This document shows, piece by piece, positions 52,624 through 63,274 of a stretch of DNA of 64,000 nucleotides. Position 1 is the first letter of the stretch. Every line of letters starts with the position of its first letter. A program made the translations under genes and the position numbers. The notes below the pieces were generated by a model. The model searched no databases and was not told the DNA's origin. It saw only the letters and a list, made by a program, of their open reading frames with translations. The stretch is from NCBI RefSeq assembly GCF_030247195.1, contig NW_026683366.1:1-64000 (forward strand), given 5' to 3'. This DNA comes from Topomyia yanbarensis. Taxonomy: Eukaryota > Arthropoda > Insecta > Diptera > Culicidae.

Positions 52624-54879
52624 GTGCAGCTGCCGTGGCAGTCGGTCTCGGAGTCGAGGACAGATGTCGCCCTCCTATCCGACCCGTACAACGTCCCTGC
52701 CGATAACGGCAATTGGGTGGCGGACGGGTACAGAATGGCGGCAATTTGTACAACGGGACGGTTCCCGGTCCAAGAGGTAGTACACTCCTCTACGGAGGGT
52801 GTCGCGATTGCCATGATCAATGGTGTGTTCTATTGTAGCTGCTATGCCCCTCCAAGGTGATTCAACCAGATGATCCACAGGCTCTCATCCGACCTAGTGG
52901 GTCGGAAGCCGTTCGTCATAGCGGGAGATTTCAACGCTTGGGCAGTGGAGTGGGGCAGCCGGTTTTCAAATAGCAGGGGCCAAGCGCTACTGGAGGCGCT
53001 TGCGAAACTCGACGCAGTGCTAGTCAATGATGGCTCCGCTAGCACATTCCGTAGGAATGGGTTCGAGTCATGGATTGACATAACGTTTGTCAGCTCGGGT
53101 CTAGTTCCAGACATGGACGAGGGCTACACTCATAGTGATCACCTAGCAATACGCTTTAGGATCAACATCCGAGGGCGGGTGATCCCTGCCAGGTACGCGG
53201 GTGGAAGACCAAACACTTCGACAGCGAAGTTTTCACCGCGATCCTGGGACTGGAGGCCAACACCGACAGTCAAAGCGGGGATGCGCTGGTAGCTGTCCTA
53301 TCACGCGTGTTCGACGACACCATGCCGAGAAAAACCCTGCCAAGAAATTTCAGACGCCCGGTATATTGGTGGAGTGCCGTGATTGCAGGCCTACGATCAG
53401 TTTGCCTCAAAGCTATAGACGTAGGACGCAACGAACCCGCACCGAGGAGGTAATAGCGGACCGCCGTGAAGTGTTTCGATCTGCGAAATTGGCCCTTAAT
53501 AAGGCCATTAAGAACAGCAAGATAGCGTGTTTCGATAACCTGTGCGAGGGTGCCAACGCGAATCCGTGGGGTGACGCCTACAGGATCGTGATGGATAAGA
53601 CCAAAGAGGATTCTTCACCCCCAGAAGGTCTCCGGACCGGTTGACGAGGATTATAGAAGTACTCTTCCCGTCTCGAGACACAAGCCTCTAGCCACCTGCA
53701 CCACAAGAAATTGTGGGCGCGACCGAAATGGTGGCTCCGGTGACGTATAAAGAACTACTCGCAGTGGTTGATTCCCTAGCAACGAACAAAGCTCCAGGGC
53801 CGAATGGAGTTCCAAACAGCGCTCTCAACGCAGCGATCATAGCGAACCCGAACATGTTCAGGCTAACTATGCAGAGATGCCTTGACGAGTGCCGCTTCCC
53901 CGATCGATGGAAAAGGCAGAAATTGGTGCTGTTGCCGATGCCCGGGACCGTACAGACCAATTTGACGGGCAAACTGTTTGAGACGATCATCCTCAACAGG
54001 CTAACCCCGTACTCAGAAGGCACGGACGGCCTATCAAGCAATCAGTTTGGTTTTAGAAAAGGTAAGTTCACGGTGGACGTTACCAACTCAGCGGTAAAGA
54101 CCGACGAGATAGCAATCCAACGGAAAAGGCGAGGTATTCGATACTGTGCGTTAGTGACACTTGATGTGAAGAACTTAGCCTGGCGGTGGGTTTGTACCGG
54201 ATCTTGGAAAGCTACTTCCAGAACCGTGTTCTACTATACGAGACCGATGCCGATCAGAGAAGCGTGCCTATTACCGCAGGAGCCCCGCAAGGCTCGATTC
54301 TGGGCCCGGTATTATGGAACCTCATGTACGACGGGGTTCTGAGACTAAAGTTCCCTCCTGGTGTCAAGATCTTCGGTTTCGCCGATGATGTAACCTTGGA
54401 GGTCTACGGGGAATCAACCCCCGAGGTAGAACTGCCTGCAGCACACGCGATCATGACTGTGGCGGAATGGATGAGCGCGAGAGGCAACGGAGCTCGCTCA
54501 ACATAAGACGGAGGTCGTTATCGTCAGCAACCGTAAGTCGGTACAACATGCAGTTATTCAAATGGGAGAAGCCATGATCACTTCAAAGCGGAGTCTGAAG
54601 ATTCTTGGGGTCATCATAGATGACATGTCGACTATGCGTAACTGCCCAGGTTTTGACGAAACTGCGGAGCACATACTGTTCGTATGTCCCCGTTTCGACG
54701 TCGAAAGGAGAACAATGCTAGACGTCTGCGTCCGGGGCACAACCCCTGATACCCTTATCCAGAGGATGTGTCAAGCGGTGGAGAAGTGGAACGCAGTCTC
54801 GACTGTAACCACTCAGATTGCCTGCAGGTTGCAGAGGATCTGGCGCGCCGAGCAGCTATCGACAAGATTGGTTAGTTAG
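52624..54879 (+). pseudogene. R1-clade ORF2 pseudogene (endonuclease, RT, zinc motif)
   Basis: Endonuclease: 52624-53292, with GVAIAMINGVFYCSCYAPPR, an in-frame TGA at 52858-52860, then FVIAGDFNAWAVEWGS, SWIDITFVSS and THSDHLAIRF. RT: 53713-54160 gives NKAPGPNGVPNSAL and LSSNQFGFRKGKFT; a frameshift near 54175 is followed by GAPQGSILGPVLWN and FGFADDVTLEVYG (54186-54506). The C-terminal frame 54562-54879 reads KILGVIIDD and then jumps to CPGFDETAEHILFVCPRFD, a CCHC-type zinc motif missing its usual lead-in, so several hundred bases are deleted. Stops, shifts and deletions make it dead. R1 clade is indicated by the GDFNAWAVEWGS and FADDVTL styles and lack of RNase H. Confidence 0.8.
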
Positions 54880-55375
54880 AGCGGAAAGGGCTAAGCGTGG
54901 AGAAGTGAGCGAATGGTCTGCGCATGCTGAGGTAAGTGTGGCGCAGCGGGTGGCAATCGCGGTAGTCACACCGAAACATGGCAGAAGAGTGAGTGAATAG
55001 AGTGGCAGAGGAGTGTAGAGTGAGCGTCCAAGTCAGTCTCATATGGTATGTAAAAGGTAAGCACATAAGTAAGCCTCACATGGTGTGGCACGGGTGACCA
55101 CCCAAGTAAGCCTCACATGGAGTGTCAGAGCGAGCGTAAGAGCGAGCACCCAAGTAAGCTTCATACTGGATGTGAGCGTGCGTGAGCGAGAGTGAGTGAG
55201 TACATTAAGTACTGCCATCCCCCCACAAGTAATGCCGGGAGGTGGTTCCTGGGGGAAAGATGGCGGTGCCCAATGGAGTTTAGTTGATATTACCCGTTAG
55301 ATAGCTTAGTTCTGGTCGAGCCCGACACTCCAGTACACTTCCGTGTGGTAGCTAAGTACAGTACAAAATCAACAT
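54880..55375 (+). mobile_element. R1-clade 3' untranslated region
   Basis: Begins with GTGAGCGA-type and TAAGCCTCACATGG short repeats (54900-55200), then the conserved block AGTAATGCCGGGAGGTGGTT, GATGGCGG, CAATGGAGTTTAGTTGATAT, TCGAGCCCGACAC. The last block matches the solo 3'-end insertion at 1894-2090. The exact end is uncertain because no clear poly(A) tail remains. Confidence 0.65.
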
Positions 55376-56243
55376 ATTGACAACAGTGTTGTGTTACTTT
55401 CAACAGAGGTCATCCAAATAAAAAACTTTTTTTTACTCGGAAAATTAAGTCAGCTGGCGGATCCTTCTCTAGCACGACCAGAAATATTGAAAATGAGTCG
55501 GTGCTCTGACATTCATCTATCAGATTCAAATGCATTGAAGAACAACATCGAATTCAAATATTTATGCTTGCCTGCTGCAAGAATCAATTAAGGATGAACG
55601 AAGAATGGTGCAAAAATCGAAAAAGAAAAAAAAACACCGTACCTATTCTAGATCTCCATAATAATCATTCAGCAGTACCTACTATAACAATATTCTACAT
55701 AAGCTGATTGATTTTCACTAAGATCGAACAGACGGTATGGAAATTAATTGCTTTTTTCGTTTTTGATTTTCGTTCCATTCTCTGTGTCTCCTTAAGCCTT
55801 AGTAATATGAAGACAAAATATATTGAGCTCTTGGAAAACAAATAATATTGTTTGTGAAGTGTTGTCCATAGCTGCGACTCCCGCCAAAATACTATCGAGA
55901 CCAATGGAAATGTGCTGAAGAAAATCGAATCTAACTCATTATCGCAAATTTTCAATAAGGTTGTTGCTTTGGTTATCAGTTCACACCATACAGACAGTCA
56001 AGGTGTTTCGTACGCCAATGTTGTAAAATATAATTGTTGTAAAAATCAGCCGAAGAACTCGTCGGGGCCAAAATACACTACCAGTGCAGGAAAATTTAAT
56101 TTCATTCAATCGAAACTGAATGAACGCAGTCAACCAGTCGTCTACGGTAGCATTCATATTCATTTAACGCATCAGATGCTGTGGATCTGAAGCTCGGTTC
56201 ATGACTCTTCACTCACCGTCGCTTTCAAATGAGTCGCAATTCA
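55376..56243. other. No feature recognised
   Basis: AT-rich sequence. The frames 55695-55955 (minus) and 55912-56190 (plus) show no known motif. Confidence 0.35.
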
Positions 56244-56245
56244 TA

Positions 56246-56666
56246 CCCGAATAGAACCGTACAGTAACAGAACCATGATTTTCACTGTGACAGTACAGTA
56301 ATTTTACAATAATTTACAGTAAGTTTTAGTGTTACGCAACAATACAAAAACAATAAACTTTAACGTTTTTACAGTAAATTTCAATGTAAAATAGACTTTT
56401 ACAGTGAAAAAGGGGGGTGGTTATGTATCTTAACAATAAAAAAATCAATTTTTCTTCATACATTTTTTTATCGAAAACAGTAAAATTAAATGTGAATGCA
56501 CTGTATCAATTTTTTGCTGAACAGTGAAATTTATTGGTACATGAAATTTTATTGTAAATCTACTGTAAGAACTTGGCATCGAACAATGTTGAAACAGTAA
56601 TAACTATAATATTTATTGTTTTAAGATTGTTTGTAGGGTAAGTGCTATTGTAAAATTCTATCCGGG
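56246..56666. mobile_element. 421-bp MITE rich in ACAGTAA motifs, TA duplication
   Basis: Left CCCGAATAGAACCGTACAGT and right read inward CCCGGATAGAATTTTACAAT, with TA on both sides (56244-56245, 56667-56668). The interior repeats ACAGTAA/TTTACAGT in both orientations. Non-coding. Confidence 0.75.
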
Positions 56667-56791
56667 TAGTCAACCTCCTTCGTTTGATCTTCCCAAATGA
56701 AGATCCGCTTTCAATTTACCCAGTGAGCACCAGTAAAATGAGATCCGGATAAGCCTAAAACAAGAAGAGACAACTGGCTTTGTGTTTTTGG

Positions 56792-57038
56792 TTATCTCAC
56801 GCGTTTTTTTTTTAAAGAGCCAATAAGTCATCCTGTCAAAATCCACTTTGAGAGGAAATTGTAGACAAACCTTTAATCGCCGATTATAAATCACAGCATT
56901 AAACGAAAGAGACAACTTTTCTCTTTCATAAAACATTAACATCCATTCTCGACGAATTACGGTTTGTCTGGATTTTTCTCTCAAAGTAAATTTTGACAGT
57001 ATGCTTATTGGCCGTTTACAAAAAACACGCGAGAATCT
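56792..57038. mobile_element. ~247-bp MITE with ~78-bp inverted arms
   Basis: Left arm 56792-56871 (CTCACGCGTTTTTT, GCCAATAAG, CTGTCAAAATCCACTTTGAG, AGACAAACC) is mirrored by the right arm 56961-57038 (GGTTTGTCT, CTCAAAGTAAATTTTGACAG, CTTATTGGCC, AACACGCGAGAA). A single arm of the family lies at 41785-41875. No coding capacity. Confidence 0.8.
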
Positions 57039-57785
57039 TGCCTTTCTTGTGCCAGATGACAGATGAGTGTATGCAGCTTACGAGGTTGGCAGTTCAGCCA
57101 ATTTCTTTGTCTTATTTAGACATGTTGCTATAATATACATAATAATCACGGTTTTATTAACACACATTTCGCCAAAATTTATCTGATACTAATCAATCCA
57201 ACATTTTTATTACATACTTTATGTTTCTAGCAAATTTGGCCAGCATAACAGTCTATTCATCAGAACCAAATTTGCAACAAAAATATAATAGTGATGAACG
57301 TACTACCAAATACGTTTTTCATTTCAACCAGTTCCAACAAGCTGTTATTACTAGATTCATTATATTTTGTCTGAAATGTGCGATTTTAAGAAATTTTGAA
57401 AAATAATTATGACAGCCGCAATATGCTATCATTATTGTACGAAGCTGTCAAATTCATTGCTAAAATCAAATATGTAATTCAGCTATTTTCTTTGCACCTC
57501 TACCAATATTTTCCTGTTCCGATGACACGGTAAAGGGGTAAAACACCTCCACACTGGTTCTATAGGAACACATTACGAGCACAGTCTACAGACCCGAGAA
57601 TAGTCGATGTTCTCCATCAGAAATAATTCGAAAAGATTTTGCTCGACATGAATGCTATAAACAGGTCATATTGATGGTGGGTTTATTGATTTGAAGTAAC
57701 CAAAAGTCGCCATATTGGATTGATTGCAAAATGTCCTCAATCATCAGTTTCCGTCATCTACTGACCAGCCTTGTAAAAGCGATAT

Positions 57786-58055
57786 AGATATATCTAGCCA
57801 AACATGTCAAATGGTCCTAAGTGCAAATGACAGTTTCTCTTTGTTTACTTTCTCTTTCGCTAATAACTCGGCAGTTTATACGTTTGTTATTCAACTCTTA
57901 GCAGAATAAGCTAGTCGACATCAGAGTTTTTCGATATATCCTGAAACAATATTGAAAAGTTTTAAGATGACGCCGTAATAATCGAAAGAGAAAATAAACA
58001 AAAAGAGACTCTCATTTTCACTTAGGACCATTTGACATGTTTGTCGAGATATATT
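57786..58055. mobile_element. Nested fold-back MITE
   Basis: Arms 57788-57860 and 57982-58055 are inverted copies sharing ATATATCT, ACATGTCAAATGGTCCTAAG and TTTCTCTTTGTTTACTTTCT (with small changes). It sits inside the 57057-59090 element. Ends are AT-rich, so exact borders are uncertain. Confidence 0.65.
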
Positions 58056-58339
58056 GATTAAGGTTTTCGCTTTAGTGGTTACCGGAAACCGCCACCTTTG
58101 TTTTCATGATGGCCTTGGTTCATAAATTCCGGTGTTTATGACTACTTTAAATGATACCCATATTGATAGTTGTTTTCACTGTTTCTTAGTAACCAAAGGC
58201 CGTCATCTTGGATTTCAAAATAGCCTCACCTCCTTTTAAATGGTATCCATGTTGCCCTCATCTCTTCAACCATCGAGCTTGAGCTTTACCTTGTGCGACC
58301 TCCCCTGGCTGCCACTCCGTTATCGGACTAGCTGAGGTT

Positions 58340-58720
58340 GCAAGGGAATCAGAAGGTAATTATGCTTGGGATTAGGGAAACATCTTTCAATGTGCAACTC
58401 CTGGTAATCCTAAAATGTTTATTGATCAAAACCGGCATCGGCCAGGCCCGAACGTAGATCGCAGAAGAAACGTTCGTCCGATACTTGCTTTTGCTAAAGG
58501 CCGTATATACTACTGCGCACTCCACAAGTATCACGGGAGGAGGATATTTGTTAGTAACTAGATATCGACCCATCAACTCATGGACCGGAATCCAACAGCC
58601 TTACATCCCTTCCGAAGGAAGAATTTTCACCTCAGAAAAATCTCGACGACCTCGGCTGGGATTGAACCCAGACCAACTGGGATGGGTGGCTGTCACGCTT
58701 ACCACTCAACCAACTGCGCC
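58340..58720 (-). mobile_element. tRNA-derived SINE
   Basis: On the minus strand it opens GGCGCAGTTGGTTGAGTGGT (from 58720), giving a pol III A-box-like TGGTTGAGTGG (58712-58702). About 35 bases on comes a canonical B box GGTTCAATCCC (58668-58658). A non-tRNA body follows (GAGATTTTTCTGAGGTGAAA, GGTCGATATCTAGTTACTAA). The organisation resembles tRNA-related SINEs such as Feilai of Aedes; family identity is not established. The 3' boundary is approximate. It is nested in the 57057-59090 element. Confidence 0.7.
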
Positions 58721-59090
58721 TTCGTTTGAAATGACTTTAACCATCGATTTCCGTTATCTATCATCTTGGACCTTTAACGAGTTCGACCGTTTACTCCTAA
58801 GACAAGACAAGGCAACTAGTAATACGATTTCTGTATTTTGGTAGTACGTCCATCTCTATATAAATTTTTGTGGCAAATTTGATTCTGATGAATAGGCTGT
58901 TATGCTGGCCAAATTTGCTAGAAACATGTAGCACGTGATAAAAATGTTAGATTGATTAGTTCCAGATACATTTTGGAGAAATGAGAGTTAATAAAACGGT
59001 CATTATTATGTGTATTATAGCAACATATCTAAATATGACAAAGAAATTGGTACACTGCCAACCTCGCTAGCTGCATACAGTCATCTGTCA

Positions 59091-59893
59091 ACAATTATTC
59101 AGCAGGGTGCTCCCAGATCAGGAGAAAGAAAGGTTCGGAACATTTGTCATTTTTGAGTGTATTTGTTTTATACTTGTAAAATAAAGCATGGCCACCGGGC
59201 CCCTGGTGGTAAACATAATCATCTGGACGAGCATCCCGATTCTTTGGCGTACAATGAAAAGAGAGAAAAGGCCGGGTTTTACCTATTTATCTGGAAACTA
59301 CTGATAAAAAATTACTATTACCAAACCAAAACAAAACTTATATTAACAGAAAAGCCCACTACGTCATTTGATTATTCTTTTTTTTCATATCCTCCTGATT
59401 TATCAGCTTCATAGAAAAAAAAAATGACAACCTCACTCATACAGAGAAAAAATGTTCCTACCTGTATCCGTCTTGAGTTGTCTCGTCTTATCATAGCCTT
59501 TACCCTATATGTATTTATTATCTTGGTCGGAGTTATTTTCATATCAGTGAGTGTTCATTCATATTCATTTGTGAGTGGTTCATTGGAATGGCTCACTTCC
59601 ATTAACTGAGACCGTGCTAATGTTAGGTTGGTTTTCAATAGAAACTAAACTGGCAAAAACGTCAAATGACCAGAACCTTTGTTATTCAATTGACAGTGAA
59701 CTCTGAGTGACTCAAACGAAGACGGCAGCAGAACTCAACTGATATAGTGGTGGTATGCTTACAGTGAAAGACTCACAGTTTCAATTGAAACGATTATTTT
59801 CGTTTGAAATTGATATTTTACTGCGCTGTACACTACTGTAAGGAAACTCGAGCGAACAGTTATAATTAAGTCTAAAGCAGTGGCGAATCCAGG
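59091..59893. other. No feature recognised
   Basis: AT-rich sequence with an 85-codon frame (59157-59414) lacking known motifs. Confidence 0.35.
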
Positions 59894-59898
59894 GATTG

Positions 59899-61459
59899 CA
59901 CAGTGGTCGGAAACGCCAAAAACGTGAACTTAATTCACTAGAGGCCAAAACATCGAAAATATTCACAGGGTGTCTTTGGAGGAATTGTTCGTATAAATAT
60001 TTCCCACAATCTGATAACAATTGAAATTAGGCATGGCTTACTATGATCGAACTAAAAAAATTAACTTTTTATACTGGCGAGATAGAAAGTTGGTGTGTTC
60101 GACAAAGTTTTAGGAATGCTCATAGCGAACAATTTTGTTGAAGAACTTGAGCTTGTAGGAGTAAAGGTTATCGATTTATAAGACGTTTTCTATGACAACC
60201 CCCTTAAATCTAGTTTTTTAATATAACTTTTTTCATTGTAACTTTTCGTGCAAACTATGTATAACACAAATGTGTAGGTATCAAAACTACATAATATTGT
60301 CGAAGACTGTATGTAAAAATACTCATTTATTTCAAAGTTATTGAAGATTTTTACATTTTTTTACACCAACTTCAACTACATATAAGAAAGAAAGGTGCAA
60401 ACCAAAATGCATGAACAGGCACTTTTTTAACTCTATAAACTATGCACAATAAATCTAAGAAGGTTTGGTGCGTGGCACTCTAGAACCCTATGAATAGGGT
60501 AAGCTAACTTTATCATGTTTTTAGATTTTTTCCATACAAAAATGAGCAAAAAAATTTTTTTTCCATTTTTTCCGTAAAATTTAATAAATAAAGGTATGAC
60601 ATTCTTTTGTAAGCATTAAATTCATTATGACATGTCTATTTGAGTATATATTAGTTTGGAATCTGCAATGATATTAAAAACTTTACATTTTTGTTCCCAC
60701 GTTTATAAAATCTGAAATATTCAGGTATAAGAGAAAATAATACTTGTAATTGAACATTGAACCAAGAATTTCAAAAATTGGGGCAAAAAAACTTAAACAT
60801 TTTTTTTTGCTGATTTTTGTATGGAAAAAGTCAAAAACCATGATAAAGTAATCTAAAGCTATTCATAGGGTTTTAGAGTGCCACGCACCAAACCTTCTTA
60901 GCTTTATTGTGCATAGTTTAGAGAGTTAAAAAAGTGCCTGTTCGTGAATTTTGGTTTGCACCTTTCTTTCTTATACGTAATTGAAGTTGGTGTAAAAAAA
61001 ACGTAAAAATCTTCAATAACTTTGAAATAAATGAGTATTTTTACATACAGTCTTCGACAATATTATGTAGTTTTGATACCTACACATTTGTGTTATACAT
61101 AGTTTGCACGAAAAGTCACAATGAAAAAAGTTATATTAAGAAAACTAGATTTAAGGGGGTTGTCATAGAAAACGTCTTATAAATCGATAACCTTTACTCC
61201 TACAAGGTCAAGTTCTTCAACAAAATTGTTCGCTATGAGCATTCCTAAAACTTTGTCGAACACACCAACTTTCTATCTCGCCAGTATAAAAAGTTAATTT
61301 TTTTAGTTCGATCATAGTAAGTCATGCCTAATTTCAATTGTTATCAGATTGTGGGGAATATTTATACGAACAATTCCTCCAAAGACACCCTGTGAATGTA
61401 TACGATGGTTTGGCCTCTAGTGAATTAAGTTCACGTTTTTGGCGTTTCCGACCACTGTG
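59899..61459. mobile_element. Transib-like fold-back element with ~640-bp arms
   Basis: Begins CACAGTGGTCGGAAACGCCA and ends with its reverse complement; GATTG flanks both sides (59894-59898, 61460-61464). Arms 59899-60540 and 60830-61459 are inverted copies for over 600 bp, sharing AATTCACTAGAGGCC, GTGTCTTTGGAGGAATTGTT, AAGTTGGTGTGTTCGACAAA and GTGCGTGGCACTCTA, around a ~290-bp loop. Terminal CACAGTGGTC is identical to the 37802 element, but the body is different. A CCAAAAACG string follows the heptamer after 10 bp at both ends. No transposase frame. Confidence 0.75.
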
Positions 61460-61464
61460 GATTG

Positions 61465-62402
61465 GTTTCAGGGGCTCGGAACGCTTCCAAAACTTAATGA
61501 AAATTTTTAAATTTATTTGAATTTTATATTAGTTTCTAACTCAAAATCTTTTCAAACTCAATTTAACCAGCAATACTGATTTCCATTGAATGAGGTTTTT
61601 ACGCATTACGTTTAGTACAATGATCTGAATTTTCGGATTCATTTATTCAGATCGTCTCGTTAAAAGTTTGAATTTTATCAACTGTAACAATTTTGCCTCC
61701 CTTGGGAAACGTTTGAATGGTTTTGGGTTTTTCAGCAGCTTTACAACCCACCCTAGATAAAAGCCTTAGCCAGGCTCGCCAACCTCTTTTTGGCGAAGAG
61801 TGGGGCTGATTGCACAATTCAAGTACATTCGTTATAAATTAAGGAAATCAAAAACCAAAAAGGAAATATGAAAAATATACTACAGTTTTTTTAAGGGGAC
61901 CAGAAGCAATTTCAATCCATGTCTCTTTTTTTGTACAGGAGCACGAAGCCGATTGATCGGAATTTCGTTCAAATTCAAAATCTGCCAACTTCCTCCGATT
62001 CTCACACTCCAAACATGTGCACTGAGTTAGTTACCAGTAGAAGGTAAACATAAAAAACCGATTTAATCCACCTAGTAGTGAGATGAGACATTTCTTACAC
62101 ATATCACTTTTGGATCATCCATTATTTTGCAGAACTCATGTGAAGTAGGCACTCAACTAGAGGTAGGATGAAAACAGTTTCTAGTCCTGCACGAATAAAA
62201 TCTCAAATAAACTGAATAAATTATAGAAAATCAATAAAACGAACGAAATAAAAAATAAAGCAAAAAATGAAATAAAAGGTGTTCAAATTCATAAAATGAG
62301 TAGAATGATTATTGTAAACCAAAATTATACAATACACGAATCAAATTAGATTAGTTCATTAAATGAAAATTTAAACAACATTTAGAAAGAGAGTGGTGTA
62401 CC
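61465..62402. other. No gene recognised
   Basis: AT-rich sequence. Near 62063 the motif TTTAATCCACCTAGTAGTGA resembles the opening of the dispersed repeat at 9858. No frame is supported. Confidence 0.35.
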
Positions 62403-62403
62403 C

Positions 62404-62510
62404 CATTAGGCATAAGTACGTTAGGCATACGGACGTTTGGCATACGTATGCTAGGCATAATAGACGTTAGGCGTAATGGACGATTGGCATAATGGTCGTT
62501 AGGCATAAAT
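62404..62510 (+). repeat. 16-bp minisatellite, about seven units
   Basis: Units of 15-16 bp built on CGTTAGGCATAAT-GA recur about seven times (variants TTAGGCATA, TTTGGCATA, CTAGGCATA, TTAGGCGTA, ATTGGCATA). There are no separating unique spacers, so it is a minisatellite. Confidence 0.85.
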
Positions 62511-62519
62511 TACCACATT

Positions 62520-63270
62520 GAAGTATCACTCAACAGAATTTAACAGTAGCTGATCAAACTCGATCATAATATTATTCTACTGTATATACTTAAAGAAATC
62601 TTTGCTCAAATTAACGAAGCAAACCGAATGCTTGGCATACGGAAATACAGCCTGTGTGAATTACTCGACGCACAGCCGATAAATTGCACCTAACTAAATA
62701 GATTCAATCCGTTTAAGGAGGTTTTATGCCTGTTGGAGAGAGATTTTGAATGAAAGCTCCAGAAGGCTTTTACCTGCTTCAAATAAATATATAAAACAAA
62801 ATAATAAAATCAGTCTCATTTATTTGAGGGTATGATTAACGCACATTAACTTTGATTAGTTCTTACATACGTGCATGGTGCAATTGTTCAAGAAGAAAAT
62901 ATATATCTTGGCGAACAGTTCATGAAAGAAAGAATGATAAATTTGTTGCTTCTATATTGATTATCTCCCATGATATTCAGTCCAATAATTATATTCTTGA
63001 GGCCATCAAAGATAAAACTACGGAAACTGTCAGATACGCAGCGGAGTTTTTCCGTGTACTGTGAAGAGATACCGAAACAATAAAGATTTGGGTACAAACG
63101 TAACATCCGTACCCTCAGTCTCTTTTCAACCATCAAAGACAGCGGTCACGATACTCAGTGTGCTCCTGCTTCTATCCGAGCCAGTGCAAAGCGAACGGAA
63201 AAAAACAGTTACTTGTGTGCATTGTTTGAAGAACAAAGGATACTGTTATTTTTATTCTTGCGTGATCTAT
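62520..63270. other. Probable leader of the downstream retroelement, otherwise unassigned
   Basis: No supported frame. The last few hundred bases precede the gag-like ORF1 at 63275 and may be its 5' untranslated region. Confidence 0.35.
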
Positions 63271-63274
63271 CAAG

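Larger units (their letters stand above)
57057..59090. mobile_element. 2.0-kb element with ~260-bp terminal inverted repeats
   Basis: The left arm (57057-57310) and right arm (58842-59090) are inverted copies: TGACAGATGA-TGTATGCAGC, CGAGGTTGGCAG, CCAATTTCTTTGTC, ATGTTGCTATAATA, TTTCTAGCAAATTTGGCCAG and CATAACAG-CTATTCATCA all recur. The interior carries a nested fold-back MITE (57786-58055) and a minus-strand SINE (58340-58720). No transposase frame and no clear duplication are found; superfamily unknown. Confidence 0.75.

Noticed and set aside
58650..58720. A functional tRNA gene on the minus strand
   Set aside because: A and B boxes are present, but I could not form a convincing acceptor stem, and the tRNA-like part runs into a long non-tRNA body as in SINEs.
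28404..61459. CACAGTGG elements as hAT transposons (CAGTGG ends, 8-bp duplication)
   Set aside because: Taking CAGTGG as the end leaves flanks that do not form an 8-bp direct repeat at any of the three elements, whereas CACAGTGG gives perfect 5-bp repeats at all three.
62404..62510. CRISPR-like array
   Set aside because: Units are contiguous 15-16-bp variants without unique spacers, in a eukaryotic repeat context.
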